64,000 bases of DNA, taken from contig JAVVEL010000013.1 of assembly GCA_032260385.1 (NCBI GenBank), positions 1-64,000 on the forward strand, in the 5' to 3' direction. The stretch comes from UBA9300 sp032260385 (GTDB lineage Bacteria; Bacteroidota; Bacteroidia; Bacteroidales; VadinHA17). Shown piece after piece: positions 46,159 to 54,830 of the stretch. Each line of letters begins with the position of its first letter. Positions within the stretch are counted from its first letter, which is position 1. A program made the position numbers and the translations under genes. The notes under the pieces are model-generated. The model saw only the letters and a list, made by a program, of their open reading frames with translations. It made no database searches and was not told the DNA's origin.

Positions 46159-46748
46159 AATAACACCTTTATAGTTTCATTAATTCTTTCCCTGACACTA
46201 TAGTCCAGAGTTAAGTCATTCAGCACTTTTTGAAATTCAGGAACAGATTTTTTCTCCTGCAGTGCCTGCATTATTTCTGCGAGCCGGTACTGAATCAACG
46301 GTGACTCCTGGATGGATATTGATCTCACCAATTCTTCCCTAACTTCCAGATAATCAACATATAATGTTAGTGTTTCAAGTGCCACCAGTCTTACATTATC
46401 ATTTGAATCATTATTCAGAGTTCTCAACATACTTTCAATTATTTTACTATCTACCTCATTCATTTCACTTACCATATTCACTGCCTTTATTCTTTCCGAG
46501 GGTGAATCCTGTGACAGCATAGTTATTACCAGTGATCGTCTGATCCGATAGTTACAATTATCTTCCGGTCTTTTATCCTTCATTATTGAATAAAATCTAT
46601 CGTCCAGGCTATCCGGGGGCTCTGGTATGTCTTCATTTAGCAACATATCATATATCTCTTCAATATCCCTTTTCTGATCGGCTGATAATCCTTCTTGATC
46701 ATTTAGCAGATCCCTGATCTTTCGTTCTATAATATTCCTTTTTTTCAT
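46155..46748 (-). CDS. HEAT-repeat protein of ECF sigma operon
   Basis: A 197-residue protein from MKKRNIIERKIRDLLNDQEG. The N-terminal 60 residues are charged and helical; the rest is made of HEAT-like helical repeats (SPSERIKAVNMVSEMNEVDS, NDNVRLVALETLTLYVDYL, SPLIQYRLAEIMQALQE). It overlaps the sigma gene end by 50 nt, which is the usual layout of a sigma factor with its partner, and it may act as an anti-sigma or adaptor protein. No membrane segment is seen, so it is cytoplasmic. This role is inference. Confidence 0.72.
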   Translation of the reverse strand: MKKRNIIERKIRDLLNDQEGLSADQKRDIEEIYDMLLNEDIPEPPDSLDDRFYSIMKDKRPEDNCNYRIRRSLVITMLSQDSPSERIKAVNMVSEMNEVDSKIIESMLRTLNNDSNDNVRLVALETLTLYVDYLEVREELVRSISIQESPLIQYRLAEIMQALQEKKSVPEFQKVLNDLTLDYSVRERINETIKVLL

Positions 46749-47288
46749 ATGATGTTTTTTCAAATTCCACATAAAGATCCTTCAACTTCTTAAGTGCCCT
46801 GCAGATTCTTGTTTTCACAGCACTTTCACTGCACTTGTTTATTTCAGCAATCTCACTGTATTTCAACTCACGGATCTTGGCCAAAATTAATATTTCCTTT
46901 TCACTGTATTTCAGCTTGTTAAGTGAGAGGTTTAAAATTGCTGTGCTCTCCTTTAATTCGAGACGTTCTGTCCCGTTAATTTCCTCATCTTTAAGCTCAG
47001 GATCAATCTCATCCAGAGGGTACCGGGTATTTTTCCTCAAATATTCAATTCCCAGATTATGAGCAATACTGAAAAGCCACCTGGCAAAAGTGCCGGTACC
47101 CTTAAAGCTATGCTTGTATTTCAGTGCTTTAAAAATACGTTATGTGGAAGATCCTCACTGGCCTGGCTGTCTCCTGATGTAAGTTTGTAGAAATATCCGT
47201 AAACAGGTGTTTTATACCGCTCATATAATATCCCGAACCTGTCGATATTACCATCGACAACTTCCATCATTATTGTATTCTCATCCAA
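46699..47288 (-). pseudogene. ECF sigma factor with frameshift
   Basis: The C-terminal part (46699-47130) encodes region 4 (YSEIAEINKCSESAVKTRI) and the end of region 2 (FARWLFSIAHNLGIEYLR). The N-terminal part (47132-47288) encodes the start of region 2 (ERYKTPVYGYFYKL, SEDLPHNVF) in another frame. The two are joined by a five-base T run (47131-47135 as A on the plus strand). One more T would restore NVFFKALKYKHSF, the usual sigma sequence. Without it the frame stops after LKH. The start may be TTG at 47288 or ATG at 47270. It is a pseudogene or a sequencing error. An ECF sigma function was certainly encoded. Confidence 0.78.
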
Positions 47289-47350
47289 GCTCAGAGTAAT
47301 ATTTTTTAATAATAACCCGGGAAGCCGGTGAAGGTTACATTAATTAAAGG

Positions 47351-49534
47351 CTATTCTTCCTCAAAATGTTTTTCGTACCAGTCGATCATGCGTCTCCAGT
47401 GATCATGGAAGTCGGCTTCATTACTGGCCATGCCGGCACCATGTCCCCCATTAATATAATTAACCCATACCACTTCCTTGCCAAGCCGCCTCATGGCATA
47501 GTAAAGTTCCCTGGTATTCAGTGCAGGTACATTCCAGTCGCCCTCGCCGGTAAGAAGGAGGTGAGGTGTTTTTATCCTGTCGGCGCAGAGAACCGCCGTG
47601 GTGGCAAAATATTTCATTGGTGCATCCCACAGGCTTTCTCCTATCCTGTCCTGACCCACTTCAGCTGCCGCATAATTCCTGGTTCCTATGCGCGGACTGT
47701 CTCCAAGAAAACTTATTATGTTTGTTTTACCCGAAATATTTATAGCTGCTGCAAACCTGTCGGTCTGTGTTATTAACAGTGAAGTGGCGTAGCCGCCATA
47801 ACTGGTACCATGCACACCTAATTTATCCTTATCAACCAGTCCCCTTTCAATCAGCTTATTTATACCTGATGTGATCCCCTTTATCCATGCTTCGCCGGGA
47901 TAGCCTTCAATAAGGTTAACCGAGGGCTTGAAGCCGAAATAACCGGCATTGGCAATAAGGTTCATTGAATAACTGTAACCGTTATTAAAGAAATCCTCAT
48001 ATATCTCGCATACCAGGGGATACTTTTCCCCGGCTTCATAGTCAACGGGATAATACAAGACACCATATAGTTCCTTGCCATCGGCATCAAGGTAACTTAC
48101 AAGTTCGCTCCTGGTTATTTTCCGGTTTTCAATCCATGGATTAAGATCAGTGAGCCTTTGGGGGTTCTCAAAGGCAGGGTCAGAAACATAAAAATCTTCA
48201 GGTCTGTCACCATCTGACAGGCTGTAGAAAAATTTACTGCCGTCTTCTGACATCTGCCATGAGGAATAGAGGTTTGCATCTTTAACAAGGTCCCTGAACT
48301 GACCTGTTTCCAGGATATATTCTAGCAGACCCCTCTCCCATTTATCCCGTGCTGAATAGCTCATGTACCATGAACTTCCGTCGGGTTTCCAGTCTACGAT
48401 CCTCAGCCTGGGGCTCTTCTCCTCATCTTCCGGAAGTTCATAGGCCAGTTTCATATCCCTCTTATCAGTATTTATCATCCAGTAACCTTTTTTTGAAGAA
48501 GCAAGCACATATTTGCCATCAGGGCTCCATCTCATAACTGAGAATTTTGCCTTCGAGGTATCTTTTTTCACTATCTCCGTGGTGTCAGATGAGATTTTAA
48601 TGGCCTCTCCTTCAAAGATTGACCTGATAAAAACCTGGTCTGAATCACTGTAGGCAAATTTTGTCTTGCTGTCATCCCAGCTAATATTTATTCTTTTTTC
48701 TGATTTTCTCCGAAGTGTGTCGATCACTGCCGGCTCATCCAGATCAATCATGTACAAACCATAATCAGTTCCTCCCCTTCTGTCATAGCTGGTTTTCTTC
48801 GGAACATATTCTGCAAATACCATCTTATTCCCCTCTTCCGGCAGATTAATCTCAGAATACCTGCCTTCAGGCAGTAATTCAAGGACCTTCCCTGAATTTA
48901 TTTCCACTTTCACCGGTATGCTGAGTGAGGAGTGATTCCTTATCTCATCCCATTTAAGAAAGGGTCTTTTTGAATCGTAAACAGTCACAGGCCCCTCAGT
49001 TGCTTCACGAAATAATGAATCACCCCTTGATGACCAGTTCTCTGATCTGAGAGAAAGAATAAGGAATTCTCCGTCGGGAGTCCATTCAAGGAGCGAATTT
49101 GAGGCCAGTTTAAGGTCTGTTTTTAGCTTAATTCTTTTTGTTTTGCCATTCCCGGTATCATGTATATATAAGCTGAATTCCTCATCGTCATATACCAGGC
49201 AGGCAAGGTGTCTGCCTCCGGGCATCCATTTCATGGCCCCGGTAATAATTCCATTATCGAAGACCTTATAAGTTTTATCTGCCTTAGCGTCAATTATTAC
49301 GAGCTCTGCCGTATAGGGTGCTACATAATTAGGATCGCCATACCTTCGATGATCAACGTTGAGACGATCTTTGCGTGCCCTTATAAGTCCGGCAACCATC
49401 TGACCATCATCTGTGATATCCACCGCGCTGAAAGACTTAAGATCCAGGACATCCTGTGTGGTGAATGAAGTTTTCTGGGAAAAACAAAGGGCTGAAAATA
49501 AAACAGTAAATGAAAACAGGGTAATTCTTTTCAT
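47351..49534 (-). CDS. Exported S9 family prolyl oligopeptidase-like peptidase
   Basis: A 727-residue serine peptidase with a signal peptide (MKRITLFSFTVLFSALCFSQ). The N-terminal two-thirds are a WD-like beta-propeller (repeats such as VMRWSPDGKYVLASS) and the last 250 residues are the alpha/beta hydrolase with the catalytic Ser in GTSYGGYAT, the Asp in TGEGDWNVP and the His in NGGHGAGM. Such enzymes remove short or N-acylated peptides in the periplasm. The first ATG (49543) is nine bases upstream and less likely to be the start. Confidence 0.88.
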   Translation of the reverse strand: MKRITLFSFTVLFSALCFSQKTSFTTQDVLDLKSFSAVDITDDGQMVAGLIRARKDRLNVDHRRYGDPNYVAPYTAELVIIDAKADKTYKVFDNGIITGAMKWMPGGRHLACLVYDDEEFSLYIHDTGNGKTKRIKLKTDLKLASNSLLEWTPDGEFLILSLRSENWSSRGDSLFREATEGPVTVYDSKRPFLKWDEIRNHSSLSIPVKVEINSGKVLELLPEGRYSEINLPEEGNKMVFAEYVPKKTSYDRRGGTDYGLYMIDLDEPAVIDTLRRKSEKRINISWDDSKTKFAYSDSDQVFIRSIFEGEAIKISSDTTEIVKKDTSKAKFSVMRWSPDGKYVLASSKKGYWMINTDKRDMKLAYELPEDEEKSPRLRIVDWKPDGSSWYMSYSARDKWERGLLEYILETGQFRDLVKDANLYSSWQMSEDGSKFFYSLSDGDRPEDFYVSDPAFENPQRLTDLNPWIENRKITRSELVSYLDADGKELYGVLYYPVDYEAGEKYPLVCEIYEDFFNNGYSYSMNLIANAGYFGFKPSVNLIEGYPGEAWIKGITSGINKLIERGLVDKDKLGVHGTSYGGYATSLLITQTDRFAAAINISGKTNIISFLGDSPRIGTRNYAAAEVGQDRIGESLWDAPMKYFATTAVLCADRIKTPHLLLTGEGDWNVPALNTRELYYAMRRLGKEVVWVNYINGGHGAGMASNEADFHDHWRRMIDWYEKHFEEE

Positions 49535-49709
49535 AAAGGTCATTTATTAAATTAGACTTTGGATTAATATTTGTATGTTATTATTGTAAATGTAAGAAAT
49601 TGGGATCAGGCCGGGGAACCTTAATCCTTAATATTTGTTAATTATAGACTTAAGTAGCCTAATTTCTATAAATTTGATAACTTTGAAATAATAATTCATC
49701 ATAAAAATC

Positions 49710-50417
49710 ATGAAACGGAAAATACTATTAATCATACCCTTATTGCTTTTCATTTTTCAAAGCAGTACATCGCAGCAAAAATCTGAGCTGGTAAAACTCA
49801 GAGGTATTGTCAGGACCGGTGAAGAAAAACCGGTGGCCAATGCCTTTATCTTCATAGATGGTCAGATAATTGAAGATAAAACCAACACAAACGGGAAATT
49901 CAGGATACAGATTCCTGACACTGCAGAAATAATATCTGTTTTTACCATTGATAACCGCTTTGCGGAACAAAAAATCGATGGCCGTAAAAATATAAGCCTT
50001 ACACTGTCGGAACCATTGGACACAACCGCGGTATTACCTGCTATTATCAGCCAGGATGTGGTAAGTCTTGGCTATTATAAAAGCCAGATTGACAAACTGA
50101 CTTCAAGTGTTGGAGTTGTTAAATCAAAGGAAGGAGAGGAAAACTATTACGACAATATATATGATATGATAAAGGGTGAATTACCGGGTGTGTCAGTCGT
50201 TGGTAACAGTATTACCATTCGCGGACCCGGATCACTCAGGTCAAGTAACGAACCCTTGTTTGTTGTAGACGGGATGCCGGTAAACTCGGTAGCCCATATA
50301 GTACCCGCAAATGTTGAATCAATTTCTGTGCTCAGGGGAGCAGCGGCAAATATGTACGGTTCACGCGGTTCAAACGGTGTAATTGTTATTGAGTTGAAAA
50401 GCGGCAACAGGAAATAA
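49710..50417 (+). CDS. Standalone TonB plug protein (first of two)
   Basis: A 235-residue exported protein with a signal peptide (RKILLIIPLLLFIFQSSTSQ). It has a carboxypeptidase-regulatory-like beta domain (about 25-100, LRGIVRTGEEKPVANAFIF) and a SusC-type plug domain (about 120-230: YDMIKGELPGVSVVGNS, NEPLFVVDGMPVNSV, RGSNGVIVIELK). No beta-barrel follows, so it cannot be a full receptor. The same layout is repeated in the next gene. Candidate -7 boxes TAAATTTG (49669-49676) and TAACTTTG (49678-49685) precede it. Confidence 0.8.
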   Translation: MKRKILLIIPLLLFIFQSSTSQQKSELVKLRGIVRTGEEKPVANAFIFIDGQIIEDKTNTNGKFRIQIPDTAEIISVFTIDNRFAEQKIDGRKNISLTLSEPLDTTAVLPAIISQDVVSLGYYKSQIDKLTSSVGVVKSKEGEENYYDNIYDMIKGELPGVSVVGNSITIRGPGSLRSSNEPLFVVDGMPVNSVAHIVPANVESISVLRGAAANMYGSRGSNGVIVIELKSGNRK

Positions 50418-50482
50418 ATACTCTTGCGGTAATTCATGGCCGGCTGTTTCGTACTTCACAACACTAAAAACTTTCAGAGATT

Positions 50483-51193
50483 ATGAAAAAAAATATAATA
50501 ATTATAATTTTCGCATCTGTTTTAATTTTCCTTCCATTATCCGCTCAGGAGGGGAAGGGGGGCAGGAAAAAGCTTGCCGGACACGTAGTAACACTTACAG
50601 GTGATCCGGTTAAAGGTGCAATGATATTTGTTGACGGAAAACTTATAAATACCGGAAGCAACAGGAAAGGTATTTATAAGATCAAAATAAATCCTGACTC
50701 TGAGATTATTGCAGTCCTTTCTGAATCGCATGGAAGTGAAGAAGCCCTTTACATGGGACAGGATTCAATAAATTTTGTCCTCACGGGATCCTTTAATGCC
50801 AGTGTATTCATCCCGGTTGAAGAAGAAGAATATGTTGACATAGGATATGGTAAGGTAAAAAGAGACCAGTTAACTACAAGTGTGGGAAGCGTAAGCAAAG
50901 AAAAAATCAACCAGCCACACTACACTGATATATACTCCATGATCCAGGGCGAGGTGCCGGGAGTTACCGTAACGGGTGAAAGGATAATTATAAGAGGTAT
51001 CCATACCATTAATGCAAACACTGATCCTCTCTTTGTTGTGGACGGCGTTATGGCGAGTTCTATCTCACACATTAATCCGATGGATGTCGAATCAATAGAT
51101 ATATTAAAAGGTCCTGCTGCATCAATTTATGGTGTGAACGGTGCAAACGGCGTTATTCTGATAAATACAAGGAAAGCTGTAAGGAGAAAATAA
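50483..51193 (+). CDS. Standalone TonB plug protein (second of two)
   Basis: A 236-residue paralogue of the preceding gene with the same signal peptide, beta-domain and plug order (YSMIQGEVPGVTVTGER, TDPLFVVDGVMASSISHI, NGANGVILINTRKA). It lies 65 nt downstream on the same strand. The pair is most simply a tandem duplication. Proteins of this kind may act as plug-like partners or sensors for TonB in Bacteroidota; the exact role is unknown. The neighbours are the S9 peptidase and thrB, neither of which gives a clue. Confidence 0.8.
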   Translation: MKKNIIIIIFASVLIFLPLSAQEGKGGRKKLAGHVVTLTGDPVKGAMIFVDGKLINTGSNRKGIYKIKINPDSEIIAVLSESHGSEEALYMGQDSINFVLTGSFNASVFIPVEEEEYVDIGYGKVKRDQLTTSVGSVSKEKINQPHYTDIYSMIQGEVPGVTVTGERIIIRGIHTINANTDPLFVVDGVMASSISHINPMDVESIDILKGPAASIYGVNGANGVILINTRKAVRRK

Positions 51194-51236
51194 ACAAAAA
51201 TATATAAAACCCGTAATCTACTGTCCTAAGCTTACT

Positions 51237-52172
51237 ATGAATAATAATCTCAGAAAGGAAATCAGGATTTTTGCACCGGCAACCGTATCCAATGTCGGGA
51301 GCGGATTTGATATCATGGGTTTTGCTATAGAAGGAACCGGTGATACCATCGAAATGGAACTGAGAAATGACTCCAATTTCATTATCGAAAATACTACAGG
51401 AGTGGCCATACCCACCGTTCCGGAAGAAAATGTTATTACACCTGTGATAAAAGCCCTCCAGAAAGAACTGGGAATTGACGTAGGAGTAAACATAAGATTT
51501 ATTAACAAGATCAAGCCCGGAAGCGGAATAGGATCCAGTGCCGCCAGCTCAGTGGCTGCCGCCTATGGCTTTAACAGTCTGCTTGGTAAGCCCCTCATTA
51601 AGAAAGAACTCATAAGATATGCCATGGAGGGGGAAAGATTGGTCAGCGGAGCAGGACATGCCGATAATATAGCACCATGCATGCTGGGAGGCTTCGTCTT
51701 AATCAGGTCGTACCGCCCCCTCGACATAATAGAACTACCATATCCCGGGAGCATCTACTGCTCAGCTGTATTACCCGATATATCCATTATGACATCCGTG
51801 GGAAGGTCGGTCATCCAGAAATCGCATTCCCTGAAAAAAACAATTACACAAACCGGCAATGCAGCCGGGCTGGTGGCAGGGCTTATTATGGGAGATTTCG
51901 ATCTTATTGGAAGATCAATGGTGGATGTTATTGCAGAACCAAAACGCAAAAATATGATCCCCGGCTACGACGAAGTGCGACAGGCTGCAATGGATGCCGG
52001 TGCATTGGGTTGCAATATTTCAGGGTCAGGACCGGCAGTCTTTGCCCTTTCAAAAGATGCTGCAACAGCAAGAGAAGCAGGTAATGCAATGGTCAGGACC
52101 TTTAATAAAAATAAGCTGGGCTGTAAATTGTTCCTCTCACCGATCAGTAAAAGAGGTGTAAGTGAAATCTAA
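51237..52172 (+). CDS. thrB: Homoserine kinase
   Basis: A 311-residue GHMP kinase. It has VSNVGSGFDIMGFAIEG at the N-terminus, the ATP loop KPGSGIGSSAASSVAAA and the C-terminal NISGSGPAVFALS. It phosphorylates homoserine for threonine synthesis and is followed 11 nt later by thrC. thrA is not in the window. The plus-strand spacer of 43 nt after the plug gene may share a transcript with it. Confidence 0.95.
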   Translation: MNNNLRKEIRIFAPATVSNVGSGFDIMGFAIEGTGDTIEMELRNDSNFIIENTTGVAIPTVPEENVITPVIKALQKELGIDVGVNIRFINKIKPGSGIGSSAASSVAAAYGFNSLLGKPLIKKELIRYAMEGERLVSGAGHADNIAPCMLGGFVLIRSYRPLDIIELPYPGSIYCSAVLPDISIMTSVGRSVIQKSHSLKKTITQTGNAAGLVAGLIMGDFDLIGRSMVDVIAEPKRKNMIPGYDEVRQAAMDAGALGCNISGSGPAVFALSKDAATAREAGNAMVRTFNKNKLGCKLFLSPISKRGVSEI

Positions 52173-52183
52173 TTGCCTTGAAA

Positions 52184-53464
52184 ATGAAATTTGTAAGCAG
52201 CAGGAACAATTCCAGGCTATTCAGTCTTAAAGAAACTGTTTTCCTTGGCCTCGCTCCTGATGGGGGACTTTTTATGCCGGTAAAATATCCCCCGCTATCA
52301 CTGCGGGATTTTAAGAATATTAAAGCCATGACCTTCCCTGACCTGGCTTTTACCCTGGCAAAACCTTATCTCGAAGAAGATTTTAACGAGGATACAATAA
52401 GGGCAATGATTGCAGATGCCTTCGATTTTGATATCCCGCTGAAAAAAATAAGCGGTGATATAAGTGCACTGGAACTGTTTTATGGTCCTACCCTGGCCTT
52501 TAAGGATGTGGGAGCACGATTCATGGCAAGGCTGATGGCTGAGATGAACAGGGAGGGTGAAGAAATTACTGTCCTGGTTGCCACCTCGGGTGATACCGGA
52601 GGAGCAGTAGCTTCAGGATTTCACCAAACAGAAAATATTAAAGTGGTAGTGCTTTACCCTGAAGGCAGGGTGAGCGAATTCCAGGAGAAACAATTTACCA
52701 CCCTGGGTGATAACATAGAGAGCCTCGCTGTTGACGGTACATTTGACGACTGCCAGCGACTGGTAAAGGAAGCTTTTACAGATATTGAACTCAGGAAAAA
52801 ACGCAAACTGACATCTGCCAATTCAATAAATGTCGGAAGGTGGTTACCCCAGTCATTCTACTATACGTGGGGCATGATACAATGGCTAAGGGAAAATCCC
52901 GGAATCCTGCCTCTTGTTTCAGTCCCGAGCGGCAATTACGGTAATCTTACCGCCGGCATGCTGGCCTATGAATCGGGTATACCTTTTGCTGGCTTTATAG
53001 CTGCTTCCAATATAAATAATACTGTTCCCATCTATCTCAGATCCGGATTTTTCGAACCAAAAGAATCGGAGCAGACAATTACCAATGCCATGGATGTAGG
53101 CAATCCGTCGAACTTTGAGAGAATGAAATACCTCGGGGGCTCCTTAAAGAATATTAATGAACTTGTATCTGCATATGAATTTAAAGACAGGGAAATCCTG
53201 ACCACCATTGAAAGAGTGTACGATCAGTCAGCTTATATTCTTGACCCGCACAGTGCAACAGGGTATGCAGCTCTTGAAAAATCAAAACGCAAGGGCTTTT
53301 TTATTGCCACGGCACACCCGGTAAAATTTCTTGATATAATACCGGATAATATAAGAGATAAAGTGGAATTGCCCGCTCATATCAGCCCGTTCACCGGCGA
53401 ATCATCATCCCTTAAAATCTCATCTGACTATTTTGATTTCAGGGAATACCTCCTGAAAAGCTGA
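52184..53464 (+). CDS. thrC: Threonine synthase
   Basis: A 426-residue PLP enzyme that turns O-phosphohomoserine into threonine. The PLP lysine is in GPTLAFKDVGARFMA, the phosphate loop region in ATSGDTGGAVASGF, and a PSGNYGNLTAG block follows. The start ATG at 52184 was preferred to a TTG six bases before. It is directly downstream of thrB. A group of hairpins follows the stop. Confidence 0.95.
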   Translation: MKFVSSRNNSRLFSLKETVFLGLAPDGGLFMPVKYPPLSLRDFKNIKAMTFPDLAFTLAKPYLEEDFNEDTIRAMIADAFDFDIPLKKISGDISALELFYGPTLAFKDVGARFMARLMAEMNREGEEITVLVATSGDTGGAVASGFHQTENIKVVVLYPEGRVSEFQEKQFTTLGDNIESLAVDGTFDDCQRLVKEAFTDIELRKKRKLTSANSINVGRWLPQSFYYTWGMIQWLRENPGILPLVSVPSGNYGNLTAGMLAYESGIPFAGFIAASNINNTVPIYLRSGFFEPKESEQTITNAMDVGNPSNFERMKYLGGSLKNINELVSAYEFKDREILTTIERVYDQSAYILDPHSATGYAALEKSKRKGFFIATAHPVKFLDIIPDNIRDKVELPAHISPFTGESSSLKISSDYFDFREYLLKS

Positions 53465-53465
53465 G

Positions 53466-53542
53466 CCTTCTACTTCGCCGGTAAAGATCTCCTGATCTTT
53501 CAGGTAGAAGGAGAAAGGAATTTTAATTCTTTGGGAATTAAA
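53466..53542 (+). other. Cluster of inverted repeats after thrC
   Basis: CCTTCTAC (53466-53473) and GTAGAAGG (53504-53511) form an outer stem; inside are AAAGATC (53483-53489) and GATCTTT (53494-53500). A second hairpin, TTTAATTC/GAATTAAA (53522-53529, 53535-53542), follows with a 5-nt loop. No T run follows, so it is not a typical terminator but could end or stabilise the thrBC transcript. Confidence 0.55.
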
Positions 53543-53731
53543 GATTAACATTTATGATTTACATAGTATCCGTTTGGACCCTGTTAAACAGGACCTGATC
53601 CAGCAGAACGAATACTATAAATACAGGCCTGGCAAAACGAAAATTATAGGTCCTGGCCTGACAGAACGGATTTTAATTTCTGACTGTAATAATTATTCAA
53701 AAAATATTTACACAATTAAAATATATATCTT

Positions 53732-54409
53732 ATGTTTGTACTACAATCTATATTTTATTACAATTTATATTCCAAAGCCATAAAAACTCAGAAATCTGGA
53801 AACAACCTTGAAAAGAGCACATTCAGGTTATTGTACCGTGATGGTATATTTGACCTTGCTTTCGGATCGATGCTAATTATATACAGCATCAATATGTACC
53901 TTGATATTAATGATATCCAGACATCAATAATCTTCAGGTCATTGATAATCCCTGTTGTTGTAATACTGGCACTTGTCAAGACCTTTATTACACAGAAGAG
54001 GATTGGATATGCGAAATTCAAACCCGGAAGGAACAGGAAAAGGCTGGTAAGTTATATTATAGCCATCAGCGCATTATTATTAACCACCATTATTTATATC
54101 CTTGCCGCAGGTGGGGAAATAGAATCCTCCGATAAAAATGAATGGTTCCCCCTTCTCATAGAGTTCATTTTCCTGGTGGGGATATTCTTTTTAATGGCAT
54201 ATTTCACTGATTACTACAAATTCTACCTTGTCGGTATAATCATGGGACTTGCTTCGCCGGCATCCATATTCCTTGAACCATATCTTGGTACAAGGTATTT
54301 CGGACTAGCGTTGCAGTTTATTGCCGGAACTTATTTGTTTATTTCAGGGCTTATTCTCTTTATCACATTTCTGGTCAAATTCCCAAAAGCAGGTAATTAT
54401 GAAGGATGA
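53732..54409 (+). CDS. Integral membrane protein paired with a winged-helix regulator
   Basis: A 225-residue protein with about five to six membrane segments (for example around residues 40-60, 65-85, 105-125, 140-160 and 195-215). No family motif was recognised. It overlaps the next gene (start 54399) by 11 nt, which suggests that the two are made together. Membrane protein plus small winged-helix protein pairs are common, but the role is unknown. The region before the start, about 190 nt after the hairpins, shows no gene. Confidence 0.65.
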   Translation: MFVLQSIFYYNLYSKAIKTQKSGNNLEKSTFRLLYRDGIFDLAFGSMLIIYSINMYLDINDIQTSIIFRSLIIPVVVILALVKTFITQKRIGYAKFKPGRNRKRLVSYIIAISALLLTTIIYILAAGGEIESSDKNEWFPLLIEFIFLVGIFFLMAYFTDYYKFYLVGIIMGLASPASIFLEPYLGTRYFGLALQFIAGTYLFISGLILFITFLVKFPKAGNYEG

Positions 54410-54710
54410 TATTGATTTCAAAGAAATAATAGCTGTAAATAAGCTTATCCATGAACCGGCCAGGATGGCTGTTATCAGCTTATTATCAGCTGTTGAAGAG
54501 GCTGATTTCATTTTCATAATGAACAGTACAGGCCTCACCCAGGGTAATCTTTCATCTCATCTGGCAAAACTCGAGGAAGCCGGCTATGTTGAGATTGAAA
54601 AGACCTTCAGGGGTAAAAGACCGCATACGCTTATCAGGCTTACTGAGTCAGGACTGAATGAACTTACACTTTATCTGAAGACGGTAAAGAGATTCCTGTA
54701 TAATATTTAA
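54399..54710 (+). CDS. Winged-helix transcriptional regulator (HTH_34-like)
   Basis: A 103-residue protein from MKDDIDFKEIIAVNKLIHEP. The core LTQGNLSSHLAKLEEAGYVEIEKTF is a winged helix with recognition helix and wing, as in small single-domain MarR/ArsR-like regulators of PF13601. The start overlaps the upstream membrane gene, and other frame starts further upstream are not protein-like. It probably represses or controls its own pair. Confidence 0.8.
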   Translation: MKDDIDFKEIIAVNKLIHEPARMAVISLLSAVEEADFIFIMNSTGLTQGNLSSHLAKLEEAGYVEIEKTFRGKRPHTLIRLTESGLNELTLYLKTVKRFLYNI

Positions 54711-54737
54711 CCGGGAGCCAAAGGATGGAAGTTGCAT

Positions 54738-54813
54738 GATTTAAGATTGCAGATTCAGGATGAATAAACATTACATATAAAGCCTGCACCCAAAATTCCT
54801 GCAATCTTAAATC
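54738..54813. repeat. 15-bp perfect inverted repeat
   Basis: GATTTAAGATTGCAG (54738-54752) is the exact reverse complement of CTGCAATCTTAAATC (54799-54813), with a 46-nt loop, in the spacer between the convergent regulator gene and the DPP4-like gene. It may act as a two-way terminator or be a repeat element remnant. Confidence 0.7.
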
Positions 54814-54830
54814 TGCAATCTCAAATAATG

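Noticed and set aside
53574..53783. Small ORF before the membrane protein gene
   Set aside because: No family pattern; it overlaps the start of the 53732 gene and has A+T-driven composition.
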